Shown here: piece after piece, positions 16,078 to 24,093 of the stretch
Numbering within the stretch: position 1 is the first letter of the stretch
How the letters are laid out: each line of letters opens with the position of its first letter
From: Pseudomonas asplenii
GTDB taxonomy: Bacteria > Pseudomonadota > Gammaproteobacteria > Pseudomonadales > Pseudomonadaceae
DNA: 46,564 bases
Assembly: GCF_001293465.1 (NCBI RefSeq)
Contig: NZ_JSYZ01000001.1
Location: forward strand, 1 to 46,564
Direction of reading: 5' to 3'
Notes under the pieces: model-generated
Seen by the model: the letters and a program-made list of their open reading frames with translations, nothing else
What the model was told of the DNA's origin: nothing
The model's database searches: none
Made by a program: the position numbers and the translations under genes

Positions 16078-16944
16078 TCAGCCAACCACACCACTGCGCT
16101 GCAGCAACTCCCGGAGCACCGTCAGCAACTCCACCCGCCCCTTGCGCGACGCCCCGGCAAACTCGATCCACCCCTCGTTGAAACCATCGAGCATCTGCAT
16201 CCGCGGCAACGGGTTGTTCATGCCCTGGGCGCTGAACAGCGCCTGCCAGCTCTCCCGGGGAACCACCTCCATGCGCACCGGCCTGCCCAGCAGTTCGGCA
16301 AAGCCGGCGGCGATCTGGTTCGGCGTCACCCGCTGTGCCGCCTCCAGCTCGACGATGCGCTGGCCGCTCCAGTTCTCCTGCAGCAGTTGCGCCGCCAGCC
16401 GACCGACATCCTCGGTGGCGACCATCGGCACCGGCTTGTCCAGCGGTTGCAGGAAGCTGGGGATCACCCCACTTTCCAAGGCCGCCGGCACGTCCCACAG
16501 CGCGTTCTCCATGAACCAGCCCGGACGCAGGAACGTCACCGGCAGATCCAGGCCGGCCAGGCCCCGTTCGAGGATCTGCAACTGAGTGAGCAGGTTCGGC
16601 CGGCTTGCCTGTGCACCGACGGTCGACAGGCACACCACCTTCGCCGGGCGCGCCCGCTCCAACGCCGAACGCAGGTTTTCCACCCATTGCCGGGCTTCCG
16701 GAAAGCCAGGGGTCGGGTCGAAAGTCGGCGGCAGCATCACGAACACACCTTCGGCGGCACTGAACGCCTGGGCCATCGCCCGCACATCATCGACCTCGGC
16801 CACTGCCACCTGGCAACCCTGCGCGGCCCACAGCTGCCCCTTGGCCGCGTTGCGTACCAGGGCCCGCACCGGCTGCCCGGCCGCCAGCAAATGACGGGCG
16901 ATGGCGCCGCCGACCTGACCGGTAGTGCCCATGACTGCATACAT
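16078..16944 (-). CDS. NmrA-like NAD(P)-binding oxidoreductase
   Basis: An atypical SDR of 288 residues. The Rossmann motif GxxGxxG is GTTGQVG at about 6-12, followed by 'VRALVRNAAKG' with the NADP-binding Arg. The catalytic Tyr-x-x-x-Lys is missing, as in NmrA/HSCARG redox sensors and NAD(P)H:quinone-type relatives. 'FLRPGWFMEN' near 150 is a hallmark of the group. It could be a quinone reductase or a redox-state sensor. It is divergent from the LysR gene at 17057 across a 112-bp gap, which makes it that regulator's probable target. Confidence 0.85.
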   Translation of the reverse strand: MYAVMGTTGQVGGAIARHLLAAGQPVRALVRNAAKGQLWAAQGCQVAVAEVDDVRAMAQAFSAAEGVFVMLPPTFDPTPGFPEARQWVENLRSALERARPAKVVCLSTVGAQASRPNLLTQLQILERGLAGLDLPVTFLRPGWFMENALWDVPAALESGVIPSFLQPLDKPVPMVATEDVGRLAAQLLQENWSGQRIVELEAAQRVTPNQIAAGFAELLGRPVRMEVVPRESWQALFSAQGMNNPLPRMQMLDGFNEGWIEFAGASRKGRVELLTVLRELLQRSGVVG

Positions 16945-17056
16945 AGAATTTCCTCCAGCGAGAAGCGACGTCTGTCGCGGTGGAAAGAATTATCCGCAGC
17001 GCACAGTCATTCTCCGATAGCATGGATGTCATTGGATCAGTGACAGGAAATCATCA

Positions 17057-17965
17057 ATGAGCTTCGACTCCAGCCTGGCCAGCGGCATGGGCGTCCTCAG
17101 TGCCGTGGTCGACAGCGGCAGCTTCGCCAAGGCCGCCGACAGCCTCGACATGACCCCCTCCGGCGTCAGCCGGGCGATCGCGCGACTGGAGAAGCGCCTG
17201 GGCATCCGCCTGTTCGATCGCACCACCCGTTCGGTCAAACTGACCGACGAAGGCCGTCGCCTCTATGAGGAAATCGCACCGCTGCTGGCCGGTCTGGAAG
17301 AAGCCGCGCACAACGCCAGCGGCAGTGCCAGCAGCGTACGCGGGCGCCTGCGGGTGAATATCGATCCCTATTTCTCCCGGCTGATCCTCGGTCCGGCACT
17401 GGGCGAATTCATGAGCCGCCATCGGCAGTTGCAACTGGAGCTCTACACCCGTGACCAGTTGGGTGATGTGGTCGCCGACGGCTTCGACCTGGCGGTGCGG
17501 TTCGGCCACCCGGCGTCCTCGTCGCTGGTGGCGCGCAAGCTGCTCGACGTGCGGGTGCTGACCTGTGCCGCGCCGGCCTATCTCAAGCGCCATGGCCGGC
17601 CGCTGACACCGCTGGAGATGGAGGATGAGCGGCATGTCTGCGTATCGTTCCGCGACCCGGAGACCGGCCGGCCGTTTCCCTGGGAATTCCACCGTGGCGG
17701 TCAGCGGCTCGATGTACGCAACAACGCACGGCTGGTGCTCAACGATGTCGGTACCCTGCACAGCATCTGCGAGGCCGGCTACGCGATCGCCCAGGTACTC
17801 GACCTCGGCGTGCAACCGATGTTCGCGTCGGGCCGGCTGGTGGAACTGTTCCCCGACTGGCCCGACGAACGCTTCCCGCTGTATGCGCTGTACCCGTCGC
17901 GGCACCTGCCACCGGCCAAGGTCCGGGCCTTTCTCGACTTCATCATCGAGATCAGCTCGCGCTGA
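17057..17965 (+). CDS. LysR-family regulator (module 2)
   Basis: A 302-residue LysR regulator: HTH at about 18-40 ('SFAKAADSLDMTPSGVSRAI'), then the effector-binding domain from about 92. 'LSAVVDSGSFAKAADSL' is typical of the CrgA/DmlR-like branch, which commonly acts on a divergent oxidoreductase. Here that is the NmrA-like gene at 16078. It ends only five bases before the convergent PACE gene, without an evident terminator between them. Confidence 0.9.
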   Translation: MSFDSSLASGMGVLSAVVDSGSFAKAADSLDMTPSGVSRAIARLEKRLGIRLFDRTTRSVKLTDEGRRLYEEIAPLLAGLEEAAHNASGSASSVRGRLRVNIDPYFSRLILGPALGEFMSRHRQLQLELYTRDQLGDVVADGFDLAVRFGHPASSSLVARKLLDVRVLTCAAPAYLKRHGRPLTPLEMEDERHVCVSFRDPETGRPFPWEFHRGGQRLDVRNNARLVLNDVGTLHSICEAGYAIAQVLDLGVQPMFASGRLVELFPDWPDERFPLYALYPSRHLPPAKVRAFLDFIIEISSR

Positions 17966-17970
17966 ACCGC

Positions 17971-18402
17971 TCAGGCCAGTCGCCGCTGCAACAGCCGCTC
18001 GCGCAGCAGGTCGTAGACCCAGTGGTAGACGTAGGTGTACGGCAGGAAAAACAGCAGCACGCCGATATCCAGCAACAGCGCCGACAGCAGGCTCAACTCC
18101 AGCCACCAGGCGATCAGCGGCACGCTCACCACGATCAGCCCACCCTCGAACAACACCGCGTGCAACAACCGGGTCCAGCCATTCTGCGCCAGGGCCAGGC
18201 GCTCGAGCAGCCGGTCGAACAGGCCATTGAACAGCACGTTCCAACCCAGGGCGAGCAGGCAGTTGGCAACCGTCACCACGCCCATGTCCAGCAACGGCTT
18301 GGCCATCACCCAGGCAAACAGTGGGGTGCATAGCAGCACCGCGAACAATTCGAAGCCAATGGCCTGGAAAACGCGTTCGGTAAGGGACTTGCTGGTACTC
18401 AT
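17971..18402 (-). CDS. PACE-family multidrug efflux transporter
   Basis: Small inner-membrane protein of 143 residues with four predicted helices arranged as two bacterial transmembrane pair repeats. The signatures are 'RVFQAIGFELFAVLLCTPL' in helix 1, 'NVLFNGLFDRL' after helix 2, 'RLLHAVLFEGGLI' in helix 3 and 'YTYVYHWVYDLLR' at the end. PACE proteins such as AceI export biocides like chlorhexidine or polyamines by proton exchange. Glu18, the conserved membrane acidic residue in 'GFELF', is present. The ATG at 18402 is chosen to fit the family start. It is divergent from a LysR gene, the usual arrangement for PACE pumps. Confidence 0.88.
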   Translation of the reverse strand: MSTSKSLTERVFQAIGFELFAVLLCTPLFAWVMAKPLLDMGVVTVANCLLALGWNVLFNGLFDRLLERLALAQNGWTRLLHAVLFEGGLIVVSVPLIAWWLELSLLSALLLDIGVLLFFLPYTYVYHWVYDLLRERLLQRRLA

Positions 18403-18491
18403 GGCGGGCTCCCCCGGAATGTCGAGGCTTGTGATTATCGCCACCAACACAGATACTAAAAGTCAATTACCATCGAGCAAGACGATAGTTC

Positions 18492-19346
18492 ATGGCCTCC
18501 AATGAAGTGCTCCAGGCCTTTGTCCAGGCCGCCACCCTTGGCTCCTTTTCCGCCGCCGCGCGCAAGCTGGGCAAAAGCCAGTCGACCATCAGCGCGGCGG
18601 TAGCCGGCCTGGAGATCGACCTCGGCCTGGAGCTGTTCGACCGCAGCACCCGCAAACCCGGCCTGACAGCGGCCGGCCATGTGATGCTGCGCAAGGCTGA
18701 GGACATCCTCGCCGCCAGCAATCGACTGGAAATGGCCGCCAGCCAGTTGGCCCAGGGGCTGGAGCCGAAGCTGACCGTGGTGATTTCCGACACCTACCAG
18801 TCCGATCGCTTCGAAGCCGCCCTCAGTGGGTTCGCTGCACGTTATCCGGACCTGGAGCTGGAGTGCCTGATCGCCGAATGCGCCGACGTGGTGGAACTGG
18901 TGCAACAGGGCCGGGCCCAGGTGGGCTTCGCCGAAAAGCTGGACAGCTACCCGCCGGACCTGAGCAGCGCCACAGTGGATGAGCGCACCGAGTTCGCCGT
19001 GTTCGTCCATCGCGGCCATCCCCTGGCCAGCCTGGCCAAGGTTGATCAGAGCGCCTTGCGCCAGCACCGTGAGTTGCGCCTGACCAGCATCGTCAATCCT
19101 TACGAAGACCGTGCCCTGGGGCGGGTCTGGTCGTCATCCAGCTACCTGATGCTGTTGGAGATGGCCCAGCGCGGCGTCGGCTGGGCAGCGTTGCCGCGCT
19201 GGCTGGTGGAGCGTTTCGCCGCAGGCTCACTGGTGCAACTGCAGGTACGCGGCTGGCCGAGGCCGGTGGCGGTCGATGCCCTCTGGTCGCGCCTGCATCC
19301 GCCGGGGCCGGCCGGCACCTGGTTGCTGGAAAAGATGCTGGAGTGA
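18492..19346 (+). CDS. LysR-family regulator (module 3)
   Basis: A 284-residue LysR regulator with HTH at about 16-38 ('SFSAAARKLGKSQSTISAAV') and an effector domain from about 90. It is divergent from the PACE efflux gene with an 89-bp shared control region, matching known LysR-PACE pairs such as AceR-AceI. It is therefore the probable activator of that pump, responding to the exported compound. It is convergent with the ECF operon that ends at 19372. Confidence 0.9.
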   Translation: MASNEVLQAFVQAATLGSFSAAARKLGKSQSTISAAVAGLEIDLGLELFDRSTRKPGLTAAGHVMLRKAEDILAASNRLEMAASQLAQGLEPKLTVVISDTYQSDRFEAALSGFAARYPDLELECLIAECADVVELVQQGRAQVGFAEKLDSYPPDLSSATVDERTEFAVFVHRGHPLASLAKVDQSALRQHRELRLTSIVNPYEDRALGRVWSSSSYLMLLEMAQRGVGWAALPRWLVERFAAGSLVQLQVRGWPRPVAVDALWSRLHPPGPAGTWLLEKMLE

Positions 19347-19371
19347 TCGGCCGCGAACAGCCCCGGCAACC

Positions 19372-20616
19372 CTACTTCCCCAATGCCGCCAGGCGCCCGC
19401 GGATGAAGCGCTGCTCGGGCTCCTGCTGCGTCAGTTCCAGCGCCCGCCCATAGGCCTCGCGCGCCTCCTCCAGGCGCCCCAGCCGCCGATAGAACTCCGC
19501 CCGCGCCGAATGCGCCAGGTGATAATCCTGCAACTCGCCGCGCCCGAGTATCCGCTCCAGCAGCAGCAACCCTGCCTGCGGCCCATCGCGCATGGCCACC
19601 GCCACCGCGCGGTTCAGCTCGATCACCGGCGACGGCACGGCCCGTAGCAGCAGGTCATAAAGCCCGACAATCTGCGCCCAGTCGGTGTCCGCCGCGCTGG
19701 CCGCCTCGGCATGTACCGCCGCGATCGCCGCCTGCAGCCCATAAGGGCCGAATCGGCCGGAGGCCAGCGCCCTCTCGACCAGGTTGCAACCCTCGGCGAT
19801 CAGTTCGGCATTCCACAGCGTGCGATCCTGGACATCGAGCAAAACCAGTTCGCCACTGGCCGAAACCCGTGCCTGACGCCGTGATTCGTGCAGCAGCATC
19901 AGCCCCAGCAACCCCATGACTTCCGGGTCCGGCAGCAACTCCAGCAACAGCCGCGCCAGGCGGATCGCCTCGCCGGTCAGTTCGTCCCGAGTCGCGCTGG
20001 CGCCCCGGGAGGCCGAATAACCTTCATTGAACACCAGGTAAATCACCCGCAGCACGCTATCCAGGCGTTCGGGCAGTTCGCCCAGGGTCGGTACCTGGTA
20101 GGGAATCTGCGCATCGCGGATCTTCGCCTTGGCCCTGACGATCCGCTGGGCGATGGTCGAGGGCGTCGAGAGAAACGCCCGGGCGATTTCCTCGGTGGTC
20201 AGGTCGCAGACTTCGCGCAATGTCAGCGGCACCTGGGCATCGGCCGAGAGCGCCGGGTGGCAGCAGGTGAAGATCAGGCGCAGCCGGTCATCCTGCAGGT
20301 CCTCGCCCTCCCATTCGGCCTGTTCGAGCTGTTCGGCCTGGGCGATCAGACGCTCCTGGGAGGCGGCAAAACGCGCCCGCCGACGCAGGGTATCGATGGC
20401 CTTGAAGCGCCCGGTGGAAACCAGCCAGGCTCGCGGATTGGCCGGTACGCCGTCGCGTTGCCAACGCTCGACAGCGACGAAGAACGCTTCGTGCAAAGCC
20501 TCTTCCGCCAGGTCGAAATCACCGAGCAGACGAATCAGCGTCGCCAGAATCCGCCGCGACTCCAGCCGATAGACCGACTCGACCCGCTGCCTGATGCCCT
20601 GGGTGATTTCGCTCAA
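19372..20616 (-). CDS. ECF42-type sigma factor with TPR-like C-terminal extension
   Basis: RNA polymerase sigma factor of 414 residues. Sigma region 2 is at about 15-85 ('GDFDLAEEALHEAFFVAVER', 'NPRAWLVSTGRFKAIDTLRR') and region 4 at about 120-175 ('EIARAFLSTPSTIAQRIVRA'). A long helical tail of over 200 residues ends in a TPR-like repeat. This tail and the DGPF partner gene upstream define the ECF42 group, which lacks an anti-sigma factor. The start is a TTG at 20616 overlapping the stop of the SRPBCC gene by four bases (TTGA); no in-frame ATG lies near. An open frame runs further upstream only as a shadow of the SRPBCC gene. Confidence 0.88.
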   Translation of the reverse strand: MSEITQGIRQRVESVYRLESRRILATLIRLLGDFDLAEEALHEAFFVAVERWQRDGVPANPRAWLVSTGRFKAIDTLRRRARFAASQERLIAQAEQLEQAEWEGEDLQDDRLRLIFTCCHPALSADAQVPLTLREVCDLTTEEIARAFLSTPSTIAQRIVRAKAKIRDAQIPYQVPTLGELPERLDSVLRVIYLVFNEGYSASRGASATRDELTGEAIRLARLLLELLPDPEVMGLLGLMLLHESRRQARVSASGELVLLDVQDRTLWNAELIAEGCNLVERALASGRFGPYGLQAAIAAVHAEAASAADTDWAQIVGLYDLLLRAVPSPVIELNRAVAVAMRDGPQAGLLLLERILGRGELQDYHLAHSARAEFYRRLGRLEEAREAYGRALELTQQEPEQRFIRGRLAALGK

Positions 20617-21104
20617 TCCGGCAGCCCCTGCGCGAGCAGCAAGGCCAGCCGGTCGAGGCTTTCGCCCCAGCCCTGATGGAAACCCATCTGCTCGTGGCTG
20701 TCGCGTTCGGCCGCGCTCCAGTGCATCGCACTGGCGGTATAAAGGGTGCCGCCCGGGGCTTCCTGCAGCGTGATCCGCGCCGTCATGAACGGCTTGCCGG
20801 TCGGCGTCCAGCCAGGGGCGAAGGCATCGGTGAAGACGATCCGCTCGGGCGCGGCGATTTCCAGGAACACGCCCTGGTAGGGATACTCGCTGCCATCCGG
20901 TGCCCGCATGACGGTGCGGAACAGGCCGCCGACCCACAACTGCATCTCGCAGATCGGCGTGGTCATGCCGTGCGGCCCCCACCAGCGGGCCAGCAGATCG
21001 GGTTCGGTCCAGGCCCGGAACACCTCGTTGCGTGGCGCCTCCAGCAAGCGGCTGATGGATAGCTCGTAATCCGCGCGCATCGGTTGAAGCGGCAGGCTGC
21101 TCAT
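20613..21104 (-). CDS. SRPBCC/AHSA1-family protein
   Basis: A 163-residue START-like protein with a hydrophobic ligand cavity. The opening 'SISRLLEAPRNEVFRAWTEP' and 'LLARWWGPHGMTTP' are the AHSA1 (activator of Hsp90-like) signature, followed by 'MRAPDGSEYPYQGVFLEI'. Family members bind lipids or small aromatic ligands; its own role is unknown. It sits inside an ECF42 operon, 64 bp after the DGPF gene and overlapping the sigma gene, so it is probably co-produced with both. Confidence 0.88.
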   Translation of the reverse strand: MSSLPLQPMRADYELSISRLLEAPRNEVFRAWTEPDLLARWWGPHGMTTPICEMQLWVGGLFRTVMRAPDGSEYPYQGVFLEIAAPERIVFTDAFAPGWTPTGKPFMTARITLQEAPGGTLYTASAMHWSAAERDSHEQMGFHQGWGESLDRLALLLAQGLPD

Positions 21105-21168
21105 GACGGGGCTCCTGTTTCCTTATTGTTATGGATCGCCGCATAGGGCTCGGCATCCCGGCGGCGTT

Positions 21169-21513
21169 TCAGAGATTCAACTCCCGAACCGGGCGGACTT
21201 CAACACTGCCGACACGGGCCGCCGGAATATTCCCGGCAATTTGTAACGCCTCGTTCAGGTCACGGGCCTCGACCAGGTAGAAACCGGCCAATTGCTCCTT
21301 GGTTTCGGCGAACGGCCCGTCGGTGATCGACAGCTTGCCGCCACGCATGCGCACGGTGGTCGCGGTATGCACCGGCTCCAGCGGCTCGGCCGCGAGCATG
21401 CGTCCGCTGTCGCGGATCGACTGCGCGTAGGCCAGGCACTCCGGGTCCCGGGGGCTGTCGGGATGGGTGTGCAGCACCTCTTCGTTGCTGTAGATCAGGC
21501 ACAGGTATTTCAT
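21169..21513 (-). CDS. YCII/DGPF-domain protein of the ECF42 operon
   Basis: A 114-residue dimeric ferredoxin-like protein. The eponymous DGPF occurs in 'LSITDGPFAETKEQLAGFYL', and the opening 'MKYLCLIYSNEE' is standard. DGPF proteins are the genetic signature of ECF42 sigma factors and the usual target of their promoter. The ATG at 21513 is chosen for its GGAGA ribosome site. It is the first gene of a three-gene operon. The upstream leader contains 'GTTCGACCGTCC', which could belong to an ECF promoter, but I cannot define it with confidence. Confidence 0.88.
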   Translation of the reverse strand: MKYLCLIYSNEEVLHTHPDSPRDPECLAYAQSIRDSGRMLAAEPLEPVHTATTVRMRGGKLSITDGPFAETKEQLAGFYLVEARDLNEALQIAGNIPAARVGSVEVRPVRELNL

Positions 21514-21540
21514 GGGAAGTCTCCACGGACGGTCGAACAA

Positions 21541-21858
21541 CTATGGCTGTTTTTCCAGGTTTGGCGAAATGCCCTGCACCTGGTACGGACACCTGTTAGT
21601 CGAACGAAAGACGAGCAGATCGACAAAGGCCTGAAAAAACCGCACGCCAGCCATTGCCGGAGAATCTTCCCACCGCCACATTCAGGCTGTTTCCTACCTG
21701 AATATCAGCATGGCCATATATATGAGATCAGTTACTCATCAACTGTAAAACTTGAGCACTGGGCAAACTTCCCGTTCAGCCATTAAATGAATCCGCACCT
21801 GCTGTTTTAAAAGAACAGCGGGGCGATCAATTAATGAATTGAAAGGACTCAATGATAA
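21541..21858. other. AT-rich intergenic region with a small palindrome
   Basis: This 318-bp gap separates the ECF42 operon from the divergent delta-60 gene. From about 21700 it becomes clearly AT-rich ('CATATATATGAG'), unlike the rest of the window. GCTGTT-N7-AACAGC at 21801-21819 is a perfect 6-bp inverted repeat. No coding frame, RNA gene or insertion element is apparent. Promoters for both flanking genes must lie here. Confidence 0.5.
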
Positions 21859-23076
21859 ATGGACATCAGAAACCGGACTTCGAACGACACCCCATTCCCC
21901 TCGCCAACCGGCGTCCCACAACTGCCGAAGCGGCCTGGCACGCTGGATCTGGAGTTCAGCGAACACCGGGACGGCATCGTGATCTTCTCGGAGGCGGGAC
22001 CCGGCTTCGTCGGCACTTCGCTATTACAACGCGATGGCCGACATCTGTTTATCGGCGTTCATGACGATGAGCCCACCGATATAATGCTGGCCGACTTCGA
22101 ACCCGAAGGTTTTTATTATCGTCATTTTGCTACACCTTTCCCCGGAGCGGGCCGTGCACTGATCCATGCGGTGCAGGACGACCAGGAAAACTTCGTGATA
22201 CTCGGCAACTTCCGCGATGGTGAGCAGGCCTTTTGCACACGCCTTGCGCCCACCGGCGAACGGGACCTGGCCTTTGGCGACAACGGCGAAGTCCAGCTGC
22301 CCTACCGGGCGCCGTGGACCGGCCGTGGGCACCGGCTCGTCCTGCAGGCGGACGGCCATATCCTCCTGCTGCTGAAGAGTCAGGCCGCAGGCGAAGGGGA
22401 AAGAGACGTCATCGTGCGCCTGGACAGCAGCGGCAACTACGATCCCGGTTTCGGAACCTGTGGCGTGGTCACCGCACGGGAAGCCGGCATCGCCTTCGAG
22501 GCACTGGCGCTCCAGGCGGATGGCGGGCTGGTGATCGCCGGTCGCCGCGGCCGCCGGGCCGTACTGATGCGTTACGGCAGCACCGGCCTGCCGGACACCC
22601 GCTTCGGCGAGGCGGGCTATCTGGAATTCGAATCCATCAGCGAAGGCAACGCGACGTTCTTCGCCGTGGCCGTACAGCCAGACCAGAAAATCGTCGCAGC
22701 CGGCTCGGCCAACCGCTCGGAGGATGTCGCCCTGCTGGTACGCAGCACCGCAGAGGGCACGCTGGACCCCGGGTTCAACGCCGGCAGCCCGCTCGCCTTC
22801 CCCGGCATCGGGTCGTGTCTGGCAACCCTCATCCAGGAAGACGGCATGATCCTCAGTGTCGGTCATGTCGACAATGGCGGCCAGACCTGGCTGATGCGTC
22901 ACCAGGGCAATGGTGAAGTGGATGGTGGCTTTGGCGACCGGGGCATCAGCCACGTCAACCGCATTCCGGGGGACACCAGCTACTTCTCCCATCTGGAACT
23001 GCAACCCGACGGCAAGATCCTGATATCCGGGCGTTATGCGACCCACTCGGCGGTCATTCGCTGTCACGGACGCTGA
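21859..23076 (+). CDS. Delta-60 repeat (beta-propeller-like) protein
   Basis: A 405-residue protein made of about six repeats of roughly 50-60 residues. Each repeat carries a 'LQxDGxIxxxG' strand followed by 'RxxxxGxxDxxFGxxG'; clear examples are 'LQADGGLVIAGRRGRRAVLM' and 'LQPDGKILISGRY' near the C-terminus. These delta-60 repeats (DUF5122) form a propeller-like structure of unknown function in pseudomonads. No signal peptide or membrane helix is visible, so cytosolic location or non-classical export is open. The ATG at 21859 follows an A/G-rich leader; another ATG lies just upstream out of frame. It stands alone in its transcript, behind an AT-rich region. Confidence 0.8.
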   Translation: MDIRNRTSNDTPFPSPTGVPQLPKRPGTLDLEFSEHRDGIVIFSEAGPGFVGTSLLQRDGRHLFIGVHDDEPTDIMLADFEPEGFYYRHFATPFPGAGRALIHAVQDDQENFVILGNFRDGEQAFCTRLAPTGERDLAFGDNGEVQLPYRAPWTGRGHRLVLQADGHILLLLKSQAAGEGERDVIVRLDSSGNYDPGFGTCGVVTAREAGIAFEALALQADGGLVIAGRRGRRAVLMRYGSTGLPDTRFGEAGYLEFESISEGNATFFAVAVQPDQKIVAAGSANRSEDVALLVRSTAEGTLDPGFNAGSPLAFPGIGSCLATLIQEDGMILSVGHVDNGGQTWLMRHQGNGEVDGGFGDRGISHVNRIPGDTSYFSHLELQPDGKILISGRYATHSAVIRCHGR

Positions 23077-23085
23077 ACCGGCACC

Positions 23086-23116
23086 GCCTCCGGTCTTCCA
23101 ACGGATGCCCGGAGGC
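23086..23116 (+). terminator. Hairpin after the delta-60 gene
   Basis: GCCTCCGG (23086-23093) pairs with CCGGAGGC (23109-23116), extended by imperfect pairing on both flanks. No T run follows. A weak terminator or 3' stabiliser is likely. Confidence 0.4.
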
Positions 23117-23219
23117 TCGGCACCGGCGGTCTCGATCGGGGCAGACGGTCGCGGGCAGCACTTTCGGGGCGTTTCATATCCGCGCCGTATTATTGCGCGA
23201 GCGCCCCGTAAAGCTTCCG

Positions 23220-23225
23220 TATAAT
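23220..23225 (+). promoter_or_regulatory. Consensus -10 box (TATAAT)
   Basis: A perfect TATAAT lies 75 bp before the miniprotein start at 23301. No good -35 is found at 17 bp; TTGCGC at 23193 is about 21 bp away, which is too far for a standard sigma-70 promoter. It may be an extended or activator-dependent promoter. Confidence 0.35.
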
Positions 23226-23300
23226 CGATATCACTCGCGCCGGTTTTCCACTATTTCTCTGCAGGTCGCCGCCTGATGCGGTGTTTTGCGGAGTCCAGCC

Positions 23301-23414
23301 ATGAGCAATTTCCAGATTGGTCTGACGGTGCTGATCGGCATCAGTGTCTTTGGCGTCGTCACCTTCTACCTCGACTTCTGGCGCGAAACCAGAACGCAGA
23401 AGGAGCGGGAATAG
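23301..23414 (+). CDS. Putative 37-residue membrane miniprotein
   Basis: A short reading frame of 37 residues with a GGAG ribosome site eight bases before the ATG. Residues about 5-24 form one hydrophobic helix ('IGLTVLIGISVFGVVTFYL'), followed by a charged tail rich in Arg, Lys and Glu. This one-helix-plus-charged-tail shape is typical of small regulatory membrane proteins. A TATAAT box lies upstream. I do not recognise a family. It is convergent with the GyrI-like gene. Confidence 0.6.
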   Translation: MSNFQIGLTVLIGISVFGVVTFYLDFWRETRTQKERE

Positions 23415-23446
23415 CGCCGCGCAGATCAACCGGGCGAAGGCGCAGG

Positions 23447-23932
23447 TCAGTGGCGGATCGGCAGCCAGACCTCCACCTTGCCGGTACCGGCCTGCGGATC
23501 GAAGTCGGCGCTGTAGCGCTCGAATTCCGGCGCATCGGCTGCGGTATGCCCGGAGTTGGGCAACCACTGCTGCCAGATGGCCTCGAAGGTCTGTTTCAGG
23601 GTCGCAAGCGGGCCATGGTGTTCGAACACCGCGTAATACTGGGGCTGCAGTTCGACCCAACGATAGAGTTCGGGCAGATCGTCGAGCCTGCTGATCGCGA
23701 CGCCGGCAATGTACTCGAAGCCGCCCTTGCCATCGGGATTGCAGCAGATACCGTAGGTCTCGTCGCCCAACTGGCCCGGCACATTTCCGATATGCGGTAC
23801 GAAGGCATCCCAAAGATCCGGGATGGCTGCCGAGGTATCGGCGTTGAAGCGCCCGCCCAGTCCTGCGATCAATTGAAAGTGGCCATGCTCGAAGCGTGGC
23901 GGTGCCAATACAGGGCGCGAGGTATCATCCAT
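23447..23932 (-). CDS. GyrI-like / AraC effector-binding-domain protein
   Basis: A 161-residue stand-alone effector-binding domain. Visible signatures are '[18 protein letters not shown]', '[17 protein letters not shown]', '[20 protein letters not shown]' and the final 'KVEVWLPIR'. Such proteins (GyrI/SbmC-like and BmrR-like domains) bind bulky amphipathic ligands and can protect gyrase or act as sinks for toxic compounds. No DNA-binding domain is fused. It is divergent from alaC across a 161-bp gap. Confidence 0.85.
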   Translation of the reverse strand: MDDTSRPVLAPPRFEHGHFQLIAGLGGRFNADTSAAIPDLWDAFVPHIGNVPGQLGDETYGICCNPDGKGGFEYIAGVAISRLDDLPELYRWVELQPQYYAVFEHHGPLATLKQTFEAIWQQWLPNSGHTAADAPEFERYSADFDPQAGTGKVEVWLPIRH

Positions 23933-24093
23933 GGGTACAGATCTCCGTCAGAGAAAGGAAGCCGCGTCGCAGTATAGAAGTAAAAAAGACTCTGGACAGA
24001 GTGCCATCAGCGCCATTATCTTCTGCCGCGCAGGCCACCGCAGTGGCCAACGTCGCTCGGACGGTTCCGGGCGCTTACGTCTCAGAGGCCAAC

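Noticed and set aside
19372..21156. A single long sigma-factor gene reaching 21156
   Set aside because: The upstream part has no sigma homology and overlaps the SRPBCC gene in another frame; the true start is the TTG at 20616.
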